From Deltaproteobacteria bacterium (GTDB lineage Bacteria; Desulfobacterota; Binatia; UBA12015): 6,388 nucleotides of DNA. Made by a program: the position numbers and the translations under genes. Shown here one piece after another: positions 1-6,196 of this stretch; position 1 is the first letter of the stretch; each line of letters starts with the position of its first letter. Location of the stretch: positions 1,432 through 7,819 of the forward strand of contig DLYX01000140.1 in assembly GCA_003447545.1 (NCBI GenBank), in the 5' to 3' direction. The notes beneath the pieces are model-generated. The model ran no database searches. It was not told where the DNA came from and saw only the letters and a program-made list of their open reading frames with translations.

Positions 1-1
1 G

Positions 2-1243
2 ACGATCGCACGAGTGGGATCCGCGGAAAACCCTGATCTTGATCCGGGTGAAGTCGAGGGGCTCAGCGCTGGCTGGACGACCCTGGAGGCGCGTGATCCG
101 GTGAACGGATGGGTCACCTCAGGCAGTCGGAATCTGAAAATTCAGGGGAGCATCGTCAGTATCGCGATGGAAGCCCCGGATCGAGGACTCGTCGGGTTCG
201 GAACCCAATCGACGTTCAAGGTCCGTGCGACCTTCGAAGATGCCGAGACCCAGAACATCAGTGATAAATGCGAGTGGTCTACCGACGCTGCAGCCATTGC
301 GAGTGTAACCAACGAGCCCCCGGAGAAAGGAATCGTCAGCGGCCACCAAGCGGGACAGACAACAACTATTCGCGCCAATTGCAGCGGTCTTACCGCCTCG
401 CTCGAGGTCGTCGTTCTGGGCGGGAGCACCGGACTTCGCTTTGGCAACAATCGCACACGGTTCTCCGCCTACCGGAGCTACCGCTTCCGCGCCTACGCGG
501 AATACGCGAACGACCAACTTGTCGATGTCACACGTGAAGCTGTCTGGGTGCTGACCAACGAGGAGGTTGCCGAGTTCGACCCGCAGGAACCCGGGAAGGT
601 CAACTTTCTCGGATCCGGCACGACGTATCTGGTCGCGTCATACGAGAACGGCTTCTTCGCCATTGTGGAACTCATCGTTTCCGGAGGCGTTGAAACGATG
701 AAATTCACGCCCAGGAAAGTCACCATCCGCGGGGGCACGGGAAGGCGATTGCGGCTCACCGGCACGCTGAGCGATGGGCGCGAAATCACGATGACCCGAT
801 ACGCGGAGCTGAAATCCAGCGATGAAAGCATCGTCCGCCTTGCTCCGACCGACGCGGAACCCGGGCGCATTCTGACCGGCGGCACGACAGGCACCGCAAC
901 CATTACCGCCACGACACCCACCGGAGTTGAAGCAACCGCCACGATTCGAGTGCGTGAAGCCCTCCAATCGCTCGAGCTGACCGCGCGCCACAGCGAGCTT
1001 CAGAGCGGAGAGAGGGGCCGGTTCCGCGTCATTGGGACCTACGAGAACGGGAAGCGCCGCTACCTGACTCGCTATGCTCACGTGATCAGCACCGACCCCT
1101 CGATTATCGAGGTCAAGGAGCAGCGCGGGAGCTACGGACAAATGCAGGCGCAGAGGCCTGGCGAAGTCCTTCTGTGGGCAACGGATATCGGAACCGGGCT
1201 CACTTCCCCGCCAGTAACCATTCGCGTCACACCCCAACCTTGA
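2..1243 (+). CDS. Secreted or surface protein with tandem bacterial Ig-like (Big_2-type) domains, 5' end missing
   Basis: The frame is open to the left edge (codons from base 2), so this is the C-terminal part of a longer protein; the GTG at 14 is only an internal codon or an unlikely start. Counting from that codon, the 409 residues hold the end of one Ig-like domain (about 1-45) and four more at about 46-134, 139-222, 228-313 and 318-405. Each has the Big_2-type layout: a basic or hydrophobic opening strand, a 'G-x-x-x-x-[FL]-x-[AV]-x-[AG]-x-[YF]' strand (STFKVRATFED, RSYRFRAYAEY, RRLRLTGTLSD, GRFRVIGTYEN), then 'W/S-x-S-x-D/E-x-S-I-x-x-[FV]', and a closing 'G-T-x-x-[IV]-x-A' strand. Such domains are usually extracellular structural or adhesive modules. 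The protein ends right after the last domain (VTPQP), with no sortase motif, membrane segment or catalytic domain in view. Domain 1 has two cysteines (86 and 123) that could form a disulfide. Export is inferred from the domain type, since the N-terminus is outside the window. The substrate or partner is unknown. Confidence 0.85.
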   Translation, partial: TIARVGSAENPDLDPGEVEGLSAGWTTLEARDPVNGWVTSGSRNLKIQGSIVSIAMEAPDRGLVGFGTQSTFKVRATFEDAETQNISDKCEWSTDAAAIASVTNEPPEKGIVSGHQAGQTTTIRANCSGLTASLEVVVLGGSTGLRFGNNRTRFSAYRSYRFRAYAEYANDQLVDVTREAVWVLTNEEVAEFDPQEPGKVNFLGSGTTYLVASYENGFFAIVELIVSGGVETMKFTPRKVTIRGGTGRRLRLTGTLSDGREITMTRYAELKSSDESIVRLAPTDAEPGRILTGGTTGTATITATTPTGVEATATIRVREALQSLELTARHSELQSGERGRFRVIGTYENGKRRYLTRYAHVISTDPSIIEVKEQRGSYGQMQAQRPGEVLLWATDIGTGLTSPPVTIRVTPQP

Positions 1244-1260
1244 TTCTGCGATCATCACCT

Positions 1261-1280
1261 ATCTGAATTCGACTTCAGAT
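1261..1280. repeat. Perfect inverted repeat between the Ig-repeat gene and the sulfatase-like gene
   Basis: ATCTGAA (1261-1267) and TTCAGAT (1274-1280) are exact reverse complements separated by a six-base loop (TTCGAC). It lies 17 bases after the stop of the Ig-domain gene and about 25 bases before the sulfatase-like gene's Shine-Dalgarno. The stem is AT-rich and no T-run follows, so it is not a convincing intrinsic terminator. It could be a weak mRNA hairpin, an operator-like palindrome, or chance. Confidence 0.3.
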
Positions 1281-1305
1281 CCGCTTCCCTGCTAGCGCAT
1301 AGGGT

Positions 1306-1311
1306 GAGGTG
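1306..1311 (+). promoter_or_regulatory. Shine-Dalgarno (GAGGTG) deciding the start of the sulfatase-like gene
   Basis: GAGGTG matches six consecutive bases of the TAAGGAGGTG consensus and sits eight bases before the ATG at 1320. The in-frame GTG at 1311 overlaps this element and so is less likely to be the start. A second GAGG at 1322-1325 could serve the ATG at 1335. Confidence 0.55.
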
Positions 1312-1319
1312 TGTTTGCC

Positions 1320-3377
1320 ATGAGGGTTTCAACAATGACGACATTCGATTCAGGGTTCCGCCGTGCGAGCATTCTGGCCCTGGCGGCGATAGCGGTCACG
1401 TTGGGTGCCTGCGAAGCGCCGTCGAACGACCCCTATCGCTCCACGGCAGAGCTACGGCAACAAATCGCGATCGGCCCGGAAGGCTCGTTCGGCTGGGATT
1501 GTGCCATCAACGATGAAATTCGTCCGGCTCTTGGCTGCCCGCAAATCCACCAACTTCTCCATGATGTCCGAGCCTTCCCCGACGAAGTAGACGCGGTCGC
1601 TGCGCGCGTCGCGATCCCCCGGGAACTCATTGGAAAACCGATGATCTTCGAAACCAAGCTGGTAGGCCGCCGGGGACATAGCTGGGAGCCACGCCAAGAA
1701 TTTTACCTGGCGAAAACACCTCCGGTGCTGGAACTGGAAATCCCGATGGAGGGAATGATTACCGACAAGGCTCGCGAACTCCGTATTCTGGTCAACGGAA
1801 TCGCCGTGGCGGAAGCCAAACAATCCTGGGTCACGCAGGAGATGACACTTCCCGAAAATGCCAACTTGACCACCGGCATCGGCCAACAAAAGCCCATCCT
1901 CGAGATCGAGCATCCCCAGACGAATTTCCGCATCCGCGTGGTGGGTGATCAAATCGATCAAACTCTGGGCGAGGGAACCATTGCTCCACCCCCGGCAGAC
2001 TGGGAGCAGAAGACATGGGATATCTCCGAGTTTTCCGGAGAGAAAGTCCGGTTCGTATTCGAGTCCGAGCGTGTCGAGGACGGAGTTTCCTTTCCTTTGT
2101 TCGGCTCACCGCAGGTGCAGGTTCGAAAACCTCGCGGCAAACAGCGTAATGTGATTCTGATCTCGCTGGATACGTTGCGCGGTGATCATGTCGAGAAGGT
2201 GCAAGATGGCATCGCCCTGATGCCATCGCTTGCCAAAGTGGCCGAGGGGGGCGTTCTTTTCGAGAAGGCCTTTTCCGCTTACCCCTCGACCAGCGCCGGT
2301 CATATGTCTTTGTTCACGAGTGTCTACCCTGTCGTACACCGAGTCACTTTCGCCAACCAACTCGCGCCCCGATGGCTGACAACCGTCACCGAGGTCTTTG
2401 CGCAGAATGGCTACACGACCGGCGCTGTAACCGAGAATGCCATGCTCGCGGCGCATTCGGGATTTGCCCGTGGCTTCCAGAGCTACAAGGAGAACAAGGG
2501 TATTGGACGATGGGAATCAGCTGGCGAAGCCGAGGCAACATTCAACGACGGCATCACCTGGCTCAAAAATCATTCCGATGAAATATTTTTCCTCTTTCTG
2601 CATACCTACGAAGTCCACTCTCCCTACAAGCCCCCCGCGGACGTCGCCCTGCCGCCGCTTCCAGCCACAGCTTCGGTCGCGGAGAAAAAGTTGCGGAACT
2701 ATCAGGGCGAAACCCGGCACACCGACCGCACGATGCAGAAACTTTTCGAGACACTGGAGGAACTCGACCTGAGCAAGGAAACCATCGTGATCATCACCTC
2801 CGATCATGGAGAGGCTTTTGGCGAGCATGGCCATGTCGGACATTCCTGGAAGGTTTATGACGAGTTCCTCCACGTCCCATTGATCTTCTGGGCGCCAGGC
2901 TTCCTGCCGGCCGGCAAGCGCGTTCCCGGTCAGGTTTCCCTGGTCGATGTGGCCCCGACCATCTTTGATCTGGTCGATCTGGCGCAACCGGCGAGCATGG
3001 CCGGCAACAGTCTGGCTCCGCAGATCCGCGGAGAGATCGGTGCTTCAGCAGAAAGCTATATCTATGCCGAAGCTCCGAAGGGCGGGAAACCGACAGGTCG
3101 TGTCTTTGGTGCGCGAAACGAGAAATATAAATTTATTTCGCGGGAGTTCGCGACCGAGCCCCTCGAGATTTACGACCTCGAGGCCGACCCCGGCGAACAG
3201 GAGAACCTCGTCGGCGATCCGGAACTGATGGAACTGGGCCGACAGGCTCTGGCGCCCTACCGCACCTGGAATGAGGAGACTCTGAGTCGCGATGCCGCGG
3301 GCAACCTTCCCCCGGCAACAACAACGCTCGACAGCGATATGCAGAGAAAACTCAAGGTGCTGGGCTACGTCGACTAG
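1320..3377 (+). CDS. Sulfatase-superfamily lipoprotein (alkaline phosphatase fold) without the formylglycine motif
   Basis: Start chosen at ATG 1320 (685 residues) because GAGGTG lies eight bases upstream; GTG 1311 and ATG 1335 are alternatives and all keep the signal peptide. The N-terminus has Arg-Arg, a hydrophobic stretch (ASILALAAIAVTLGA) and a lipobox LGAC with Cys31, so a lipid-anchored envelope protein is expected. Residues about 40-270 are not sulfatase and look beta-rich; 'WDISEFSGEKVRFVFES' around 233-249 resembles jelly-roll/carbohydrate-binding-like strands. The sulfatase domain starts at about 276 (RNVILISLDTLRGDH, metal-ligand Asp284) and continues with FLFLHTYEVHSPY (about 425-436), TSDHGE (493-498) with likely metal ligands Asp495/His496, GEHGHVGHS (501-509), and the C-terminal 'YDLEADPGEQENL' block (about 618-630). 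The protein ends LKVLGYVD, an ending common in this subgroup as I recall it. At the nucleophile region it reads YPSTSAGHMSLFTS (321-334): Thr324 stands where Cys/Ser of C/S-x-P-x-R would be, and the Pro is replaced by Ala. Hydrolysis of a sulfate or phosphate ester is inferred from the fold; the substrate is unknown. No sulfatase-maturase gene is in view. Confidence 0.88.
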   Translation: MRVSTMTTFDSGFRRASILALAAIAVTLGACEAPSNDPYRSTAELRQQIAIGPEGSFGWDCAINDEIRPALGCPQIHQLLHDVRAFPDEVDAVAARVAIPRELIGKPMIFETKLVGRRGHSWEPRQEFYLAKTPPVLELEIPMEGMITDKARELRILVNGIAVAEAKQSWVTQEMTLPENANLTTGIGQQKPILEIEHPQTNFRIRVVGDQIDQTLGEGTIAPPPADWEQKTWDISEFSGEKVRFVFESERVEDGVSFPLFGSPQVQVRKPRGKQRNVILISLDTLRGDHVEKVQDGIALMPSLAKVAEGGVLFEKAFSAYPSTSAGHMSLFTSVYPVVHRVTFANQLAPRWLTTVTEVFAQNGYTTGAVTENAMLAAHSGFARGFQSYKENKGIGRWESAGEAEATFNDGITWLKNHSDEIFFLFLHTYEVHSPYKPPADVALPPLPATASVAEKKLRNYQGETRHTDRTMQKLFETLEELDLSKETIVIITSDHGEAFGEHGHVGHSWKVYDEFLHVPLIFWAPGFLPAGKRVPGQVSLVDVAPTIFDLVDLAQPASMAGNSLAPQIRGEIGASAESYIYAEAPKGGKPTGRVFGARNEKYKFISREFATEPLEIYDLEADPGEQENLVGDPELMELGRQALAPYRTWNEETLSRDAAGNLPPATTTLDSDMQRKLKVLGYVD

Positions 3378-3876
3378 AACCGTGTGAGCGTCCCCCTCGG
3401 GGACGTGTCGCGCGGGCGACCAGCAGGACCACAAGAGGGAAAAGCAGCCAAGGCCAGGCGCGACGCCAGAGCCCGGGCCCGTCGTGGACCTCAAAAGAAA
3501 TTCTGAACATTTCTCCACCACCAAACGCTGGCGAACGAGTCTCCAACGTCCATGTTCCGGTCTCATGAAAAAAGACCGGCGCCCCCTGAATCAAGAGGTT
3601 GTCGGCAAAACCTGGCTGAGCGATTCGGGTCTGCTTGCTCCCGTCGGGAGCAGCAATTGTCATCTGCAACTTCGGCTCGAGAAGGACCCCCGCCTCCGGG
3701 TCTTCGAGCAGCACACCGAGAGATCCCTCTCCCAGAACCAGCCCCGGGCTCTCGGCATAGAGATACCAGGTAACTCCCTCAGCATTGCCTCGAGCGACCT
3801 CAACGCCGGGGTCGGCGTCCACGGCGACCGGCATCGCCAAGAGGATCAAAGCGAGCCATCGCCACCCGAGGCGCAT
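3352..3876 (-). CDS. FixH/YtkA-like membrane-anchored beta-sandwich protein
   Basis: This 174-residue protein has a signal sequence (MRLGWRWLALILLAMPVAVDA, probable cleavage after Ala21) and a central beta-rich domain at about 25-132. Its pattern fits YtkA/FixH-like domains: 'GVLLEPKLQMTIAAPDGS' around 63-80, then 'IQGAPVFFHETGTWTLE' around 96-112, i.e. a hydrophobic strand, a D-G turn and the closing 'G-x-W-x-L' strand. One transmembrane segment (about 137-155) is followed by a short, very basic tail (RATRPRGGRSHGSSRR), which predicts a periplasmic domain and a cytoplasmic C-terminus. The start ATG overlaps the upstream stop (TGATG) and has GGAGG six bases before it; the frame stays open far upstream, but that extension is antisense-frame noise within the fusion gene. 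FixH (CcoH) proteins help assemble cbb3 oxidase, and YtkA-like domains occur near copper and oxidase genes. No clear His/Met copper motif is visible. The family call is by pattern, so moderate. Confidence 0.72.
   Translation of the reverse strand: MRLGWRWLALILLAMPVAVDADPGVEVARGNAEGVTWYLYAESPGLVLGEGSLGVLLEDPEAGVLLEPKLQMTIAAPDGSKQTRIAQPGFADNLLIQGAPVFFHETGTWTLETRSPAFGGGEMFRISFEVHDGPGLWRRAWPWLLFPLVVLLVARATRPRGGRSHGSSRRSPAP
3389..3405. repeat. GC-rich hairpin in the convergent 3' region
   Basis: CGTCCCC (3389-3395) and GGGGACG (3399-3405) form a perfect seven-base stem with a three-base loop (CTC). It starts 12 bases after the sulfatase-like stop and lies within the last codons of the opposing FixH-like gene. 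Neither strand has a T-run after it, so it is not a classical intrinsic terminator. Its place right after the + strand stop makes a role in 3'-end formation or transcript stability for the + strand gene possible. Confidence 0.4.
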
Positions 3877-6176
3877 CAGTTGCCTCCACCGGCCAACAAT
3901 AGAAGTCCGCGCATCTCCATAGGCTGGAAGGTGATCCAGACGCCGCAGAGAAACAGGAGAACAGCGACCACGCTCCAGGGCAGAGCCGCCCACTCCGCAC
4001 GTCTCGGATCGGCTCCCAACCGGCCAGCACACTGCCAAATGCGCCAGAGGGAAAGCAGCAAGCCGATATCGAGAAGCAAGAGCCCCAATGCCTGCATGCC
4101 GTGAGACGCATGACCCAAAATGAACAAGGGCTGCTCGAAGTCCCAACCAAGATCCCGCATACCCCGAATGGCGACGGGCCATACAGAATTCCAACCGCTC
4201 GCGAAATGAAATAGAAAGTGCGCGCACCACATGGAAAGCCCCAAAGGAATCAGAGGGAATACAAAGCTGCAGGCGACCGCTCGACTCGCCATATCCATAT
4301 GGCCCAAACGGCGACTGAGAATCGTCGCGACGACAATCAACAATAATGGCAACCCGATCAGCAGCAAAAGAAGCAAGCCAGCACTCGCGGCCTCCGGCGA
4401 CAGCTGCGGGAACCCCGCAACCAGTTGCTCTTCCCACGCGACAAAAGGCGCCGTCATCGCAACTGCAGAAACAAAGGCCGCACTGATCAGCAGCGCGGCA
4501 AGTGCCGCCAGATCCGGGCGCTGGGCCAACCGCCCGATGGAGGCTCGGGGGCCTTCCTCAATAGTTTCCCGAGCCAGGCTTGTCGCAAGAATACCGATAT
4601 TGTCTTCCGGACAAGCGCGCACACAATCGAGGCAGAAGGTGCAGTCCAGACTACCAACCTTCCGCGGAAGATAGAGGTCCAACTCACAGCCACGAGAAAC
4701 CTCATTCCCGACCAAGCAGTCCCGAGTTCGGCAGTCGCCACACGTTGCGGGGTCGCGCACCTCCACCGAAAGCGGCGAAACCATGGATTGGATAAAGTGA
4801 AACTGCCCGATCGGACAGACCCATTTACAAAAAGGGGCGCCCCTGAAAAACCCGTCAACCAGAAGTGCGACCGCGAAATATCCAACGATGATCCATGCGG
4901 TCCAGAAGGGACTATCCCAAATCCCCAGGACTTCGTACGCCACCAGATAAGCGGCGAGCAAGGCTAGTGCGAGCCACTTCGAGCGCAGGGCACGCGGCCA
5001 GCGCCGCCCTTCCGGCAAGAACTTTCGCGCCAACTCTCTCGGCAGGAGGAAAGGACATGCGAAACAGAAAATATTCCCTGCAACCAGCAACCCCACCACG
5101 ACAAACGCTCGCCAGTACGTCCAGGGAAGAACGCCCGCGAGGTTCCGCCCACTTTCGGGATCACCCCACCAACCATCGGCAACCACCAGCAGGGCGAGTA
5201 AAAATAGCGAGAACTGCACCATACGACGCACGCGCAAGGAGCGCAGCAGCCCCCCCAACCCGGCGACTCGAAGAAGATCAAAGCGGCGCGCCCCCGCGCG
5301 TGTTCCCCCCAACCGCTCGAACAAGCCCTCGCGCGGTTCCGGCCGGGAGCCGGGCCGACGCACCAGATTCGGCGAGAGCGCGTCGACCACAACGGCGAGC
5401 AACGCCGTGAGGAGAACGACCGTTCCCGGCACCCACATCAGGGCGCCAGCCAAGGCCTGGTCTTCCAGCGGCGACAATGAGCCGATTCGGGGTGCCGCGG
5501 CGTAGGTGGGATAGATCGGAGTCGAACTGAAGGAAAAAATTGCCGAAAGAACGGAGGCCTGTACATCTGCGAGCAGTAGATACGGCACCATGGCAAGCCT
5601 CGGCCAATGCGGCTTGCTCGGCCACGGCTGCACCACCGGCCACCAGAAAAGCAGCGAAGCGGCGAGAAAAGAAAGGTGTTCGGCACCGTGCCAGAACGTG
5701 TTGCGCAAGGCCAGATCGTAGAGAGCCGGGGCGTGCCAAACCCACGTGACCAGAACAAAAACGCTCCAGCAAACGACTGGATGCGTGAGGCGATGGAAGA
5801 AATTCTGCCATCGACGCTGGCGCAGCACACGCCCCGCACCCTCTTTGGCAACGCTCTCGGGAAGACCGCGCAAGAACGGCAAGGCGGGTGACCCGAGCAA
5901 TAAAAGTGGCGGGGCCACAAACATCAGGAGAAGGTGCTGCACCATATGGGTCCAGAAAAGAAACCCCGCAAAAGTGTCGAGCGGTGAGGCGATCGCCACC
6001 CACACGACCAGCAATCCAAGACCAAAGCACCAGGCGCGCCATGGAGGAAAGCGATCCGGCATCTGCACCCGGACGCGACCGAAGCCCCGCAAATAGAGCA
6101 AAAGGCTGCCCGCCAGCAACAAGATCTCGACCGGATCCAGCCGCCACGACCCAAGCACTGCGTCGGCCAACACCAT
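3876..6176 (-). CDS. CtaG-type oxidase assembly domain fused to NapH/CcoG/NosR-type 4Fe-4S polyferredoxin membrane protein
   Basis: This 766-residue, multi-spanning membrane protein has three parts. (1) Residues about 15-268 match the caa3-type CtaG family: SPLDTFAGFLFWTHMVQHLLLM (64-85; His77, His81), WVWHAPALYDLALRNTFWHGAEHLSF (His148, His163, His167), LLLADVQASVLSA (Asp204) and EDQALAGALMWVPG (238-251). CtaG proteins are needed to build the CuB-containing oxidase subunit I. (2) After a basic linker (about 270-318), residues 320-545 resemble NapH/CcoG/NosR membrane ferredoxins: FCFACP (Cys371/374), CKWVCP (Cys450/454), Cys479/482/487/497, and a standard 4Fe-4S motif with Cys512/515/518/522 followed by Pro. 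(3) Residues 550-766 add about five membrane spans with AHFLFHF (His653/His657), GHASHGM (His689/His692) and PMEM near the end. The start ATG 6176 is fixed by an in-frame TAG two codons upstream; its Shine-Dalgarno is weak. It begins 20 bases after the cytochrome stop and ends in TGATG overlapping the FixH-like gene. A combined copper-reduction and insertion role is inferred. No frameshift is needed: the fusion is one continuous frame. Confidence 0.9.
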   Translation of the reverse strand: MVLADAVLGSWRLDPVEILLLAGSLLLYLRGFGRVRVQMPDRFPPWRAWCFGLGLLVVWVAIASPLDTFAGFLFWTHMVQHLLLMFVAPPLLLLGSPALPFLRGLPESVAKEGAGRVLRQRRWQNFFHRLTHPVVCWSVFVLVTWVWHAPALYDLALRNTFWHGAEHLSFLAASLLFWWPVVQPWPSKPHWPRLAMVPYLLLADVQASVLSAIFSFSSTPIYPTYAAAPRIGSLSPLEDQALAGALMWVPGTVVLLTALLAVVVDALSPNLVRRPGSRPEPREGLFERLGGTRAGARRFDLLRVAGLGGLLRSLRVRRMVQFSLFLLALLVVADGWWGDPESGRNLAGVLPWTYWRAFVVVGLLVAGNIFCFACPFLLPRELARKFLPEGRRWPRALRSKWLALALLAAYLVAYEVLGIWDSPFWTAWIIVGYFAVALLVDGFFRGAPFCKWVCPIGQFHFIQSMVSPLSVEVRDPATCGDCRTRDCLVGNEVSRGCELDLYLPRKVGSLDCTFCLDCVRACPEDNIGILATSLARETIEEGPRASIGRLAQRPDLAALAALLISAAFVSAVAMTAPFVAWEEQLVAGFPQLSPEAASAGLLLLLLIGLPLLLIVVATILSRRLGHMDMASRAVACSFVFPLIPLGLSMWCAHFLFHFASGWNSVWPVAIRGMRDLGWDFEQPLFILGHASHGMQALGLLLLDIGLLLSLWRIWQCAGRLGADPRRAEWAALPWSVVAVLLFLCGVWITFQPMEMRGLLLLAGGGN
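3883..3887 (-). promoter_or_regulatory. Shine-Dalgarno (GGAGG) of the FixH-like gene, inside the fusion gene's last codons
   Basis: On the - strand GGAGG sits six bases before the ATG at 3876 and is encoded by the Gly-Gly-Gly codons near the end of the upstream protein. Together with the TGATG stop/start overlap it supports translational coupling and fixes the short 174-residue start over the long upstream open frame. Confidence 0.75.
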
Positions 6177-6196
6177 GATCTATGTGAACCCGTCGA

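Noticed and set aside
638..1258. Open frame of 206 codons on the - strand opposite the Ig-repeat gene
   Set aside because: Antisense to a clear domain-repeat protein, with no recognisable motif, signal peptide or plausible start context.
1311..1319. GTG at 1311 as the start of the sulfatase-like gene (688 residues)
   Set aside because: The GTG is part of the GAGGTG Shine-Dalgarno element serving ATG 1320; it adds only three residues and does not improve the signal peptide.
3389..3405. Hairpin as a standard rho-independent terminator
   Set aside because: The stem is good, but no T-run follows on either strand, so it is listed only as an inverted repeat.
3484..4104. Open frame of 206 codons on the + strand opposite the FixH-like gene
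   Set aside because: Translation is rich in Arg, Ser and Pro without domain pattern and is antisense to two overlapping, coupled genes.
3877..4437. Long upstream open extension (187 codons) of the FixH-like frame on the - strand
   Set aside because: It lies in another frame of the well-supported fusion gene, its translation is low-complexity without domain features, and a good Shine-Dalgarno plus a typical signal peptide mark the start at 3876.
4425..5410. Two + strand open frames (180 and 171 codons) opposite the polyferredoxin region
   Set aside because: Antisense shadows of the Cys-motif-bearing gene; no motifs and an unnatural Arg/Pro-rich composition.
5278..6147. Open frame of 289 codons on the - strand within the CtaG domain region
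   Set aside because: Same-strand alternative frame of the fusion gene; its translation is Ala/Gly/Arg-rich in the manner of GC-rich shadow frames, while the overlapping frame carries conserved CtaG motifs.
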